Of a stretch of 64,000 bases of DNA, positions 36,407 to 43,279 are shown piece after piece (position 1 is the first letter of the stretch; each line of letters opens with the position of its first letter). Below the pieces are notes generated by a model. It was not told where the DNA came from. It was given only the letters and a program-made list of their open reading frames with translations, and made no database searches. The position numbers and the translations under genes were made by a program. Origin of the DNA: Crocinitomicaceae bacterium (lineage in GTDB: Bacteria; Bacteroidota; Bacteroidia; Flavobacteriales_D; Crocinitomicaceae); the NCBI GenBank assembly GCA_016708105.1, contig JADJGJ010000001.1, positions 682,001 to 746,000 on the forward strand, given 5' to 3'.

Positions 36407-36448
36407 AGTGGTTGACAGATCCTCAATAGTGGCTGACAGATCCTCAAT
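36407..36448 (+). repeat. 21-bp tandem repeat, 2 units, ending at palindrome B
   Basis: Units agtggttgacagatcctcaa(t) and agtggctgacagatcctcaa(t). The next unit would begin at 36449, exactly the first base of palindrome B (agtggcttcgcg...). Confidence 0.8.
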
Positions 36449-36478
36449 AGTGGCTTCGCGATTAATCGCGAAGCCACT
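36449..36478. repeat. REP-like palindrome B (perfect, 30 bp)
   Basis: agtggcttcgcgatt followed by its exact reverse complement. Same sequence as palindrome C and the 28-bp core of D. Confidence 0.9.
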
Positions 36479-36640
36479 GGGGTTTGTGTTCCACTAATGA
36501 TAAAACCAGCCTCAATAATAACTCAATGAATTCAGTTTTCATTCTGAGCAACTATCAAGAATTCTATTCTCTGATCTATTTTTTTTATACTCTGAAGGAT
36601 TAACTTGATCTATTCTTTAAGTTTTATGGTAGATCTCCAC

Positions 36641-36745
36641 AGTGGCTGGCAGATCCTCAAAAGTGGCTGGCAGATCCTCCAAAGTGGCTGGCAGATCTTC
36701 AACAGTGGTTGACAGATCCCCAACAGTGGCTGGCAGATCCTCAAT
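36641..36745 (+). repeat. 21-bp tandem repeat, 5 units, ending at palindrome C
   Basis: Five units of the type agtggctggcagatcctcaa(a), starting at 36641, 36662, 36683, 36704 and 36725. The sixth start, 36746, is the first base of palindrome C. Confidence 0.9.
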
Positions 36746-36775
36746 AGTGGCTTCGCGATTAATCGCGAAGCCACT
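36746..36775. repeat. REP-like palindrome C (perfect, 30 bp)
   Basis: Identical to palindrome B. A 21-bp array runs into its left edge and a 22-bp array starts in its right arm. Confidence 0.9.
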
Positions 36776-36918
36776 GGGAAGTTACTCTGAAGCCACTGGG
36801 AATTTACTCTGAAGCCACTGGGAATTTACTCTGAAGCCACTGGGAATTTACTCTGAAGCCACTGGGAATTTACTCTGAAGCCACAGGGAATTTACTCTGA
36901 AGCCACAGGGAAGTTACT
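36767..36918 (+). repeat. 22-bp tandem repeat starting in the right arm of palindrome C
   Basis: Units gaagccactgggaatttact(ct) start at 36767, 36789, 36811, 36833, 36855 and 36877, with a partial seventh at 36899. The first nine bases of unit 1 (gaagccact) are the palindrome's own right arm. The last two units read ccacaggg. Confidence 0.88.
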
Positions 36919-37037
36919 AGCCCCCACGGGAAGCTACTGGGGGGGTGTGATCCACAGCTGTTAGCCCCAAATTCTATAATCACTCACAGAATTCGGTCTT
37001 CATCCTGTACTCTATTGTCAGGAATTAATTTTGATTA

Positions 37038-37604
37038 TCAGTCACTTTTTTTGTACTTTGAAGGGTTGTTTTTGATGTATTTTGTGATCCGCTGAAAGGC
37101 ATTTTCATCTCTAATAACATGATCATAGAATCTACTTTGCCATGAAAATGCTCGATTGAATTTTCTTATTTCGAAAGTAGATCTTCCTTTAAACCATCTA
37201 ATAACTCGAGAAATATTTTGATGTAACATTGGATTTTTTTCTCCACAAACTCCTCCTCTTTCTTTTATAAATTCTGAATGATTATAAGGATATTCAATCT
37301 TTGTCATTGGGCATTCAATGTGCCTGATATTTGACCTTTGAATTTTTAGAATACCATGAAAATGATCCGGCATCACAACAAATTCTTCAAGAAGAATGTA
37401 GTCAAATTGAAGTGGGATCGACCGCCAAATTTTGTCTACTACTAAACCTGCCTCGCTTAAAATCATTTTGCCATCTACAACTTCACCAAAATGATTTACT
37501 CTGCCCTCAACACAAATGGTAATAAAATATAAACCATTCCAACTGTAATTCCAATTTTTAAGTCGTGGTAATGTATCACCAAATCTCTTCATAATCCATC
37601 TCAC
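37038..37604 (-). CDS. REP-associated tyrosine transposase (RAYT)
   Basis: A 188-residue Y1-type HUH protein of the TnpA_REP family. Seen: LKNWNYSWNGLYFITICVEGR (N-terminal strand), VVMPDHFHGIL (HUH metal-binding His pair), ISRVIRWFKGRSTFEIRK (helix near the active site), WQSRFYDHVIRDENAF (catalytic Tyr context) and ITKYIKNNPSKYK. Such proteins nick and rejoin single-stranded DNA at REP palindromes. Full length and unbroken. Perfect palindromes lie on both sides (36449, 36746, 37884), which is the usual RAYT/REP neighbourhood. An in-frame ATG at residue 5 (MKRFGD) is an alternative start. Confidence 0.9.
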   Translation of the reverse strand: MRWIMKRFGDTLPRLKNWNYSWNGLYFITICVEGRVNHFGEVVDGKMILSEAGLVVDKIWRSIPLQFDYILLEEFVVMPDHFHGILKIQRSNIRHIECPMTKIEYPYNHSEFIKERGGVCGEKNPMLHQNISRVIRWFKGRSTFEIRKFNRAFSWQSRFYDHVIRDENAFQRITKYIKNNPSKYKKSD

Positions 37605-37799
37605 CTTTGATATTCAACCGGTGCGAAACTACAATATTTTTCATACCAAAATTATTCCCATGAAAAAAAATTCATCTGGGTTGACAAAAAATTGATTGTA
37701 GTAGCTTTAAAAACTTTGGATCCTTTGGTTATAAAGTGAATGTCAAAAAATCACATCCCATTCTTGATTTTAGTTTGGAAAGTATCATAGTTCTGAAAT
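37605..37799. other. Upstream region of the RAYT gene
   Basis: About 195 AT-rich bases without a gene between the RAYT start and the 28-bp array. No clear TAnnTTTG element on the minus strand. Confidence 0.4.
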
Positions 37800-37883
37800 G
37801 TGGCTTCCCTATTATATATCCAGAATAGTGGCTTCCCTATTACATATCCAGAACAGTGGCTTCCCTATTCTATATCCAGAACA
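37800..37883 (+). repeat. 28-bp tandem repeat, 3 units, ending at palindrome D
   Basis: Units start at 37800, 37828 and 37856 (gtggcttccctattatatat, then ccagaata or a close variant). The next start, 37884, is the first base of palindrome D, which is itself 28 bp long and shares gtggcttc. Confidence 0.9.
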
Positions 37884-37911
37884 GTGGCTTCGCGATTAAT
37901 CGCGAAGCCAC
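37884..37911. repeat. REP-like palindrome D (perfect, 28 bp)
   Basis: gtggcttcgcgatt followed by its reverse complement. The 28-bp array ends at its left edge and the 8-bp array begins in its right arm at 37907. Confidence 0.9.
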
Positions 37912-38138
37912 AAAGCCACAAAGCCACAAAGCCACAAAGCCACAAAGCCACAAAGCCACAAAGCCACAAAGCCACAAAGCCACAAAGCCACAAAGCCACA
38001 AAGCCACAAAGCCACAAAGCCACAAAGCCACAAAGCCACAAAGCCACAAAGCCACAAAGCCACAAAGCCACAAAGCCACAAAGCCACAAAGCCACAAAGC
38101 CACAAAGCCATGAAGCCATGAAGCCACAAAGCCACAAA
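37907..38138 (+). repeat. 29-unit 8-bp tandem array (gccacaaa)
   Basis: 25 perfect copies of gccacaaa (37907-38106), two variants gccatgaa (38107-38122) and two more gccacaaa (38123-38138). The first unit uses the gccac of palindrome D. Because 8 is not a multiple of 3, several frames on both strands stay open and make apparent proteins of 8-residue repeats; none has a credible start or partner. Confidence 0.95.
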
Positions 38139-38202
38139 GGCACTTGACCAATAGGCCACTGAGTAGTGAGGTTATTAGAATATTTAAATTATTTCTTTAG
38201 CC

Positions 38203-38934
38203 TTAATTTGCAGTAGCAGATTTTTCAGCCTTTTCAGGAAAAAAATATCGGAAATCCAAAGTTAGGTAACTGCCCTGTACTTTATCAATTGCAACTGTTT
38301 TGCCACCTTGAAATTCATAAGCCATCGCCATGCGCATAATGTAAGTAAATGGCTGATGAAAAGATGTGCCTACGTAAAAATATCCCTTGCCTCTCGTGCG
38401 ATATTCAAAACCTAAATTTGCAAGCAAAGCACCTTGCATTTTACTATTGTAGGCACCTTCTTGGGTAAATAATTCTCCCTCGCCTAAAGGATAAACCGTG
38501 CGCACATTTGATGTAAACAGGGTGAGTGCTGTACCCAGTGAAGTGTTCATGTAAAACTGTTCGCCCAGCCGAATGTAAATTAAACATGAAAGCGGAATTT
38601 CATAACTCACTATACCAACTTTTCCGGTTGAGGCTAATCCTGAATCAGCCACCTCAAAATTTAACCCAAAAAATCGTTGTGTAAAATTTATTCCTGTTTC
38701 CAAACTAATCATGTTGTTCAATCCATGTCTCACCACCCCGCCATAACAATGCCCAAGTTTTTGCTTTATTGATGACACCAGTTGTCCCTCATTAAAATCT
38801 TGCGTATAAGTACCAATCATACGATTAGGTATTATGGGTTTATATTGCAAGCCAAAAGTGGTTACCCCTTTTTGGCTGAACAAATTTGTAGTCAGCAAGA
38901 GCAACATCACAACCAATAAATTTTTAAAACTCAT
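38203..38934 (-). CDS. Outer-membrane beta-barrel protein, last gene of a three-gene operon
   Basis: A 243-residue protein. Signal peptide MSFKNLLVVMLLLLTTNLFSQ. Beta-strands follow (VTTFGLQYKPIIP, MISLETGINFTQRFFGL, GIVSYEIPLSCLIYIRLG, ALLANLGFEYRTRGKGYFYVG, GSYLTLDFRYFFPEK), as in small barrels of the PorT/OMP_b-brl type. The start overlaps the stop of the previous gene by 4 bases. Function unknown. Confidence 0.78.
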   Translation of the reverse strand: MSFKNLLVVMLLLLTTNLFSQKGVTTFGLQYKPIIPNRMIGTYTQDFNEGQLVSSIKQKLGHCYGGVVRHGLNNMISLETGINFTQRFFGLNFEVADSGLASTGKVGIVSYEIPLSCLIYIRLGEQFYMNTSLGTALTLFTSNVRTVYPLGEGELFTQEGAYNSKMQGALLANLGFEYRTRGKGYFYVGTSFHQPFTYIMRMAMAYEFQGGKTVAIDKVQGSYLTLDFRYFFPEKAEKSATAN

Positions 38935-39350
38935 AAAGTATCCCTCCCAATAAATGTAGTTGAATCAACTCGTTCGGCATCATTTTTATCAGGCATTTTG
39001 TCTTTATTTTTTACATATCCAATGAGGGCAAATACGGCAAGCAGCAGCACAAAAATAATTACACTGTATCGCAAAAAATTATTTTTCACCATGGGTACTT
39101 TCATTGCCCTTGTCACCATAGCGTTGGCACGGTTTGCCTCATCCATGCTGCTTTCAGCAACGGCAAATAAATACATTAAACCGGTGTCGGTTTCTTCTGT
39201 ATCTTTTTCATACCAAGTTTTGGTTTTAAGCAATTCAGCTTCAAAAATTCCGGCTTCTTTTACTGTATTAAAACCAAACACCATGTAGTTTGGGTTTTCA
39301 GGGTGCCGCCTATAATTCACCAAACCAAATGATCCTATTTTTCTACCCAT
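38931..39350 (-). CDS. Hypothetical single-pass membrane protein
   Basis: A 139-residue protein. A soluble N-terminal domain of about 90 residues (KIGSFGLVNYRRHPENPNYMVFGFNTVKEAGIFEAEL) precedes one helix at about 97-115 (YSVIIFVLLLAVFALIGYV) and a charged tail. The soluble part would be cytoplasmic. It overlaps the nitroreductase gene by 16 bases and the barrel gene by 4, so translation is probably coupled. The family is not known to me. Confidence 0.7.
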   Translation of the reverse strand: MGRKIGSFGLVNYRRHPENPNYMVFGFNTVKEAGIFEAELLKTKTWYEKDTEETDTGLMYLFAVAESSMDEANRANAMVTRAMKVPMVKNNFLRYSVIIFVLLLAVFALIGYVKNKDKMPDKNDAERVDSTTFIGRDTL

Positions 39351-39928
39351 TTTGTAAAATATTCAATTGGTTTGCGTCGTGATTTTGGCCATTCCAAACC
39401 ATCTTTTAAATAGCCAATATAAAACAGCCCCAAACATTTATCCTGTTCATTCAATGCTAAAAATTGATTCATTTCAGGCTTGTAAATCAACTCAGGGGTT
39501 GCCCAAAATGAACCTAATCCCCATGCTGTGCAGGTGAGGTACATATTTTGAATTGCACACGCAACGGCTTCAATTTCTTCCAACTCTGAAATTTTACTTT
39601 TATCATCACGTTTTAATGACACTGCCACAACAGCACCTGCAAGTAGCGGACGTGATTTTAATTTCTCTTTTTTCTCTGCGTTAAATTTTTCAGGCGGCGT
39701 AATTTGTTCGTAACATCCAGCCAAAAAGTCTGATAATTTTTTCAATCCATCACCTGTAAACACAGTAAATGTCCATGGTTGAGTTAAACCATGCGTGGGT
39801 GCCCATATTGCATTATTCAGTATAGTTTCCACTTGCTCACGCTGCACTTTTCTGCTTGAATACATTTCAGGCACCACCGTGCGTCGGTCTCTAATCACCG
39901 CTGTAATTTCACTCAAGTTGTATTTCAT
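39335..39928 (-). CDS. Nitroreductase-family FMN oxidoreductase
   Basis: A 197-residue protein of the small nitroreductase type, likely dimeric and reducing nitro, quinone or flavin substrates with NAD(P)H. Seen: an N-terminal RDRRTVVPEMYSSRKV (FMN phosphate Arg region), NNAIWAPTHGLTQPWTFTVF (isoalloxazine contact), AVACAIQNMYLTCTAWGLGSFW (dimer/FMN helix) and LGLFYIGYL. Normal length. First gene of a three-gene operon with a membrane protein and an outer-membrane barrel, an unusual partner set. Confidence 0.88.
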   Translation of the reverse strand: MKYNLSEITAVIRDRRTVVPEMYSSRKVQREQVETILNNAIWAPTHGLTQPWTFTVFTGDGLKKLSDFLAGCYEQITPPEKFNAEKKEKLKSRPLLAGAVVAVSLKRDDKSKISELEEIEAVACAIQNMYLTCTAWGLGSFWATPELIYKPEMNQFLALNEQDKCLGLFYIGYLKDGLEWPKSRRKPIEYFTKWVEK

Positions 39929-40148
39929 TATTCAATCTAATTTTTAATGTAAATTATATCTCACTCCACAAAAAAAAAATAGCTTCATCCGGTTTTCTCT
40001 ATCATGTATTCTTAACCAACCTCATACAAACAATCATCATCAATTTCATCTAATCACATGTATTTCTAAAACAATTTTTGCTTTCGCATAAAGCTGTTTA
40101 ACAAAGGTAGCCAATAATAAGTGAAGCATTATCAACAAAGAATTTTTC

Positions 40149-40280
40149 AGGGCGTGCCCCAGCATCATGTATCGTCTTTCAATATATGTTTATTGGGCTG
40201 GGTCGGGCTTTCCGTTACAAGTCCTCTGCCCCGCTAAAAACGCCGGTCATGCGGGCTTTCCACTGCAATCCCTCACGCGG
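40149..40280 (+). repeat. GC-rich structured intergenic element
   Basis: About 130 bases clearly richer in G+C than the surroundings. It begins with a gggcgtgcccc hairpin and contains two similar ~20-base segments, tcgggctttccgttacaagt at 40203 and gcgggctttccactgcaatc at 40252, each followed by c and then CTC. It looks like members of a dispersed Bacteroidota repeat that I recall having the same two phrases (from memory, not verified). No ORF. It could be a mobile non-coding element or a structured RNA. Confidence 0.5.
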
Positions 40281-40354
40281 TTTGGTGTTTAACTATAAAA
40301 TCAATGAGGTTTCTTAAATTATCTATTCAAATGCATAAAATTAATTACTTTCAA

Positions 40355-40395
40355 TATGTACAGATATTTTCCGTACATAAATCTGTTTGTACGGA
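40355..40395. promoter_or_regulatory. Overlapping inverted repeats (operator) of the toxin-antitoxin operon
   Basis: tatgtac (40355-40361) pairs with gtacata (40373-40379). In addition tccgtac (40370-40376) pairs with gtacgga (40389-40395). The central gtac is shared, giving two overlapping sites just upstream of the promoter element. Typical for autoregulation by a ribbon-helix-helix antitoxin with its toxin. Confidence 0.7.
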
Positions 40396-40404
40396 TTAAT
40401 TGCG

Positions 40405-40412
40405 TATCTTTG
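40405..40412 (+). promoter_or_regulatory. -7 element (TATCTTTG) for the toxin-antitoxin operon
   Basis: Matches TAnnTTTG, 16 bases before the antitoxin ATG, with TTTG at 40386-40389 upstream as a possible -33 element. The operator above covers that region. Confidence 0.6.
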
Positions 40413-40428
40413 TGAAAATTACGCTACA

Positions 40429-40719
40429 ATGAAAACAGCAATAAAAGAACATGCCAGGTTTGACGCAAGGCTGCCTAAAGAACAAAAACAATTCTTTGAA
40501 AAAGCAGCATTTTTGGGTGGGTACAGAAATCTAACCGATTTTATAATTATTGCAGCACAGGAAAAAGCGAAGGAAATAATTAAAGAGAAAGAGCAGATAA
40601 TTGCTTCTGAAAAAGACAGTCAAATATTCTTCAACGCCATAACCAAGTCAAAAAAACCGTCAAAAACTTTGAAAAATGCCTTAGTTGATTATAATGCATT
40701 TGTTTCCGGTTCAAAATAA
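40429..40719 (+). CDS. DUF1778-type antitoxin
   Basis: A 96-residue protein. The N-terminal ARFDARLPKEQKQFFEKAAFLGGYRNLTDFI matches the DUF1778 ribbon-helix-helix (TacA/AtaR-like) antitoxin domain. The C-terminal half is charged (KEKEQIIASEKDSQIF...) and would wrap the toxin. The start at 40429 is preferred over an in-frame upstream start at 40387, which lies inside the operator. It is followed after 4 bases by a GNAT toxin gene. It should bind the palindromes upstream. Confidence 0.88.
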   Translation: MKTAIKEHARFDARLPKEQKQFFEKAAFLGGYRNLTDFIIIAAQEKAKEIIKEKEQIIASEKDSQIFFNAITKSKKPSKTLKNALVDYNAFVSGSK

Positions 40720-40723
40720 ATCT

Positions 40724-41221
40724 ATGATAGAATTATTGAGCAAAAAGCATAACAAAAATGAGTTTGATTGCGAACAAGAATTGCTAAATAACTATTTAAA
40801 GTTTCAAGCCGGACAAGACATCAAAAGAAAATTATCTGCATGTTTTGTGTTGGCTGATAAAAAAACCTGGTGCATTCAGGGATATTATACCTTGTCTAAC
40901 AACAGTGTACCGCTGAACAGCTTTCCTGAAGCAATCATGAGCAAGTTTCCTCCATCGTATAAATTTATACCAACCACTTTATTGGGACGCTTAGCCATAG
41001 ATAAAAACTTTAAAGGAAAGGGCTTGGGTAAAATTTTACTTATAGACGCTCTGAAAAGAAGTTATGCACTATCAAAAGAAATCGGTTCGTTCGCAGTTGT
41101 TGTTGACCCTATTGACAAGCAAGCCGAATTGTTTTACAAAAAGTATGACTTTATAAAACTGCCTGATAGTGAAAAAATGTTCATTGCCATTAAAACTCTG
41201 CAATATCTTTTTGAAAAATAA
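40724..41221 (+). CDS. GNAT-family toxin (TacT/AtaT-like)
   Basis: A 165-residue acetyltransferase. The acetyl-CoA motif is KGKGLGKILL within RLAIDKNFKGKGLGKIL, the last strands contain FAVVVDPIDKQAELFYKKYDF with the conserved Tyr. Toxins of this kind acetylate the amino group of aminoacyl-tRNA and stop translation (family knowledge). The start at 40724 is preferred; the upstream frame start at 40685 overlaps the antitoxin. Pairs with the DUF1778 protein. Length normal, no frame break, so probably active. Confidence 0.88.
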   Translation: MIELLSKKHNKNEFDCEQELLNNYLKFQAGQDIKRKLSACFVLADKKTWCIQGYYTLSNNSVPLNSFPEAIMSKFPPSYKFIPTTLLGRLAIDKNFKGKGLGKILLIDALKRSYALSKEIGSFAVVVDPIDKQAELFYKKYDFIKLPDSEKMFIAIKTLQYLFEK

Positions 41222-41508
41222 ACCGGCTAATCATCATGCTAAATTGTTTTCAGTGTCATGTGATGCGTTGAGGCTATAATTCTGAAAAATAAATCTAAAT
41301 GATCAGTGCAGGTGCAAGCTAAAATCAAATTCCGCAGCAAGCTACCGATAATTAGCTCCATGGTTTTCTTAATCCAATTCTGATACGTTAATGGGATTAG
41401 CTAAAGAAACCCTTTGACATTTCCTTCAAATAAAATTGTCATCTATTGCTGTAAGAAAATAATTTTTCTATTCAACAATTCTCTCTTGCTTCAAAGAATA
41501 AAATGACA

Positions 41509-41985
41509 CTATTTGTCTTTCTTACCAAAAGCCGTTTCACCCACTTTAATCAAAGCCTCAGGCTCTTGATAACCTAATGATTGGTGCACTACTTCTTCAT
41601 CAGCGTTTATAAAATAAAGCGTTGGATAGGCTTCCAAATTAAATTTTGAACTCAGACGTGGTCCATCTGCATTTTTTTCCATATCCATTTTTACGTTAAT
41701 GAAATGTTCATTGAAATAGGTACCCACTGCATCATCTGTAAAGGTATATGCTGTCATGCGTTTACACGGACCGCACCATGATGCAAATGCATCCAGAAAA
41801 ATGAGTTTGTTATCATCCTCTGATTTTTTCAGTGCCTCAGCCCAGGTACCTTTAAAAAATGAAATACCAACTTGTGTTGACTCATCCACCTTTTTAAGTG
41901 AACGGCCTGAATATTCAACTCCTGTAGAGGCCATGGTCATTGTGCCTGCGCACATCATACCTATCATCCAAATCTTTTTTATCAT
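41509..41985 (-). CDS. Exported thioredoxin-family protein
   Basis: A 158-residue protein. Signal peptide (MIKKIWMIGMMCAGTMTMAST). The thioredoxin active site is WCGPCK in LDAFASWCGPCKRMT, followed by FNEHFINVKMDMEKN and the cis-Pro in YPTLYFI. Periplasmic disulfide reductase or oxidase of the DUF255/Thioredoxin_7-like group. Divergent from the AMP-ligase gene with starts about 75 bases apart. Partner unknown. Confidence 0.88.
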   Translation of the reverse strand: MIKKIWMIGMMCAGTMTMASTGVEYSGRSLKKVDESTQVGISFFKGTWAEALKKSEDDNKLIFLDAFASWCGPCKRMTAYTFTDDAVGTYFNEHFINVKMDMEKNADGPRLSSKFNLEAYPTLYFINADEEVVHQSLGYQEPEALIKVGETAFGKKDK

Positions 41986-42060
41986 ACTTTGAGTTTTTAT
42001 GGTGTTATCTTTGATCTTACTTTTATAACAAAATCTATTCCATTGTACAAAGGTATCTAT

Positions 42061-43059
42061 ATGACGGAGGGAATTACCGAATCTTACATTGAGGAGGTAA
42101 ATAATTTTATTCGTTCATTTGAATCCTATGAACCACGTTTTGATATTCAAACCAGTGGTTCAACAGGTGCGCCTAAAACGATTTCATTTTCAAAAAATCA
42201 AGTCATAGCCTCAGCACAATTTACAGGCGCATTCTTTCAATTCAATTCAACTGATGCCGTATTACTGAATCTTTCACCGCGTTTTGTTGCAGGTAAATTA
42301 ATGATAGCGCGTGCACTTACCTATAAAATGAAATTGTTGCTTGCGCCGGTGAGTGAAAATCCTTTACTGCACATGGATAAATTTCCGTTCCCAATCAAAC
42401 TGGCTGCCTTTGTTCCGCATCAGGTTGAAGCTATTTTAAACAATGAACGTACCAGGAATTTATACAATCAAATTGAACATGTTTTAATTGGTGGTACACA
42501 TATTCATCCACAACTTGAAAAGCACATTGCACGGCAAAATAATAAAGCCTGGGCAAGTTTTGGTATGACTGAAACTCTTACTCACATTGCCCTCCGTCTT
42601 ATTGATGGCAAAACCAAAGACTATACTTGTCTTCCGGGATATCAAATCAGTACTGATCAAAACCAATGTTTGGTGGTTGAACCTAACGCGGTTGTTGAAA
42701 AGCAATTGTTCACGCATGATATCATTGAACTCACCACACAAAACTCATTCCATTGGCTGGGCAGGTTTGACCATGTAATCAATTCAGGGGGCATTAAAAT
42801 ATTCCCTGAAACGGATGAAAAATTAATTGCATCTCTGCTCTCTGATCACCCTTTTTATATCAGCTCAGCATCAGATGTGAAATATGGTGAAATCCCCGTT
42901 TTAGTAGTTGAAAATTTGTCGCTTTCATCAGCACAAACTGATCATCTGCTCGCAAGTATTGCTGCTATTTTACCCGCATATCATGCACCTAAAAAAATTA
43001 TTACCCTTCAAAATTTTCAGCGCACAGCCAACGGAAAACTTATACGCACTAAATTTTAA
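42061..43059 (+). CDS. menE: MenE-like o-succinylbenzoate-CoA ligase
   Basis: A 332-residue short AMP-forming ligase. P-loop-like motif QTSGSTGAPKTI, the A5 motif SFGMTETLTH, the A7 motif LGRFDHVINSGGIKI and the C-terminal RTANGKLIR with the catalytic Lys. The short N-terminus and total length fit the Bacteroidota MenE type, which makes o-succinylbenzoyl-CoA for menaquinone. The ATG at 42061 is preferred over an in-frame start at 41989. No other men gene is in the window, so the substrate is inferred from family shape. Confidence 0.8.
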   Translation: MTEGITESYIEEVNNFIRSFESYEPRFDIQTSGSTGAPKTISFSKNQVIASAQFTGAFFQFNSTDAVLLNLSPRFVAGKLMIARALTYKMKLLLAPVSENPLLHMDKFPFPIKLAAFVPHQVEAILNNERTRNLYNQIEHVLIGGTHIHPQLEKHIARQNNKAWASFGMTETLTHIALRLIDGKTKDYTCLPGYQISTDQNQCLVVEPNAVVEKQLFTHDIIELTTQNSFHWLGRFDHVINSGGIKIFPETDEKLIASLLSDHPFYISSASDVKYGEIPVLVVENLSLSSAQTDHLLASIAAILPAYHAPKKIITLQNFQRTANGKLIRTKF

Positions 43060-43166
43060 GAGGGCTTAGGGCATAGAGATTAGGAGTTAGCACTTAGGCG
43101 TTAAGATTTTGGAGTTAGAGATAGACAGAGATACTATAGATTTGGTGTTAGACAGAACACTTTTTT

Positions 43167-43247
43167 CCCCTAACCCCTAATCCCTAATCCCTAATCCCTA
43201 ACCCCTAATCCCTAACCCCTAATCCCTAACCCCTAATCCCTAACCCC
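43167..43247 (+). repeat. Telomere-like simple repeat (ccctaat / cccctaa)
   Basis: About twelve heptamer-like units alternating ccctaat and cccctaa. The minus strand is (ggggttagggatta)n, rich in G runs. The preceding ~90 bases (43070-43160) contain scattered diverged units in opposite sense (gcttaggg, gattaggag, gttagcacttagg). It lies directly upstream of the MFS gene. Confidence 0.85.
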
Positions 43248-43279
43248 TTTTTTAATACCTTTACCCAAATTTTCAAGGA

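Larger units (their letters stand above)
36225..36645 (+). repeat. Direct duplication of ~186 bp carrying decayed RAYT tails
   Basis: Unit 1 (36225-36412) and unit 2 (36461-36645) agree at most positions. Both contain aatgataaaaccagcctc, attcagttttcattctgagc and a T-rich segment (36333-36385; 36570-36620). Read on the minus strand that segment resembles the last codons of the RAYT gene (IKxxxxxIKKN against IKNNPSKYKKSD) with a stop inside. A more distant third version at about 36965-37060 is the RAYT 3' end itself. So each unit appears to carry a relic of a RAYT tail. Confidence 0.65.

Noticed and set aside
37907..38138. CRISPR array
   Set aside because: The unit is 8 bp and repeats without spacers; no cas genes are near.
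37856..38159. Five overlapping ORFs encoding ATKPQSHK- or FVALWLCG-type repeats
   Set aside because: They are the six-frame image of the 8-bp array. They have no ribosome binding site, codon bias or homologue.
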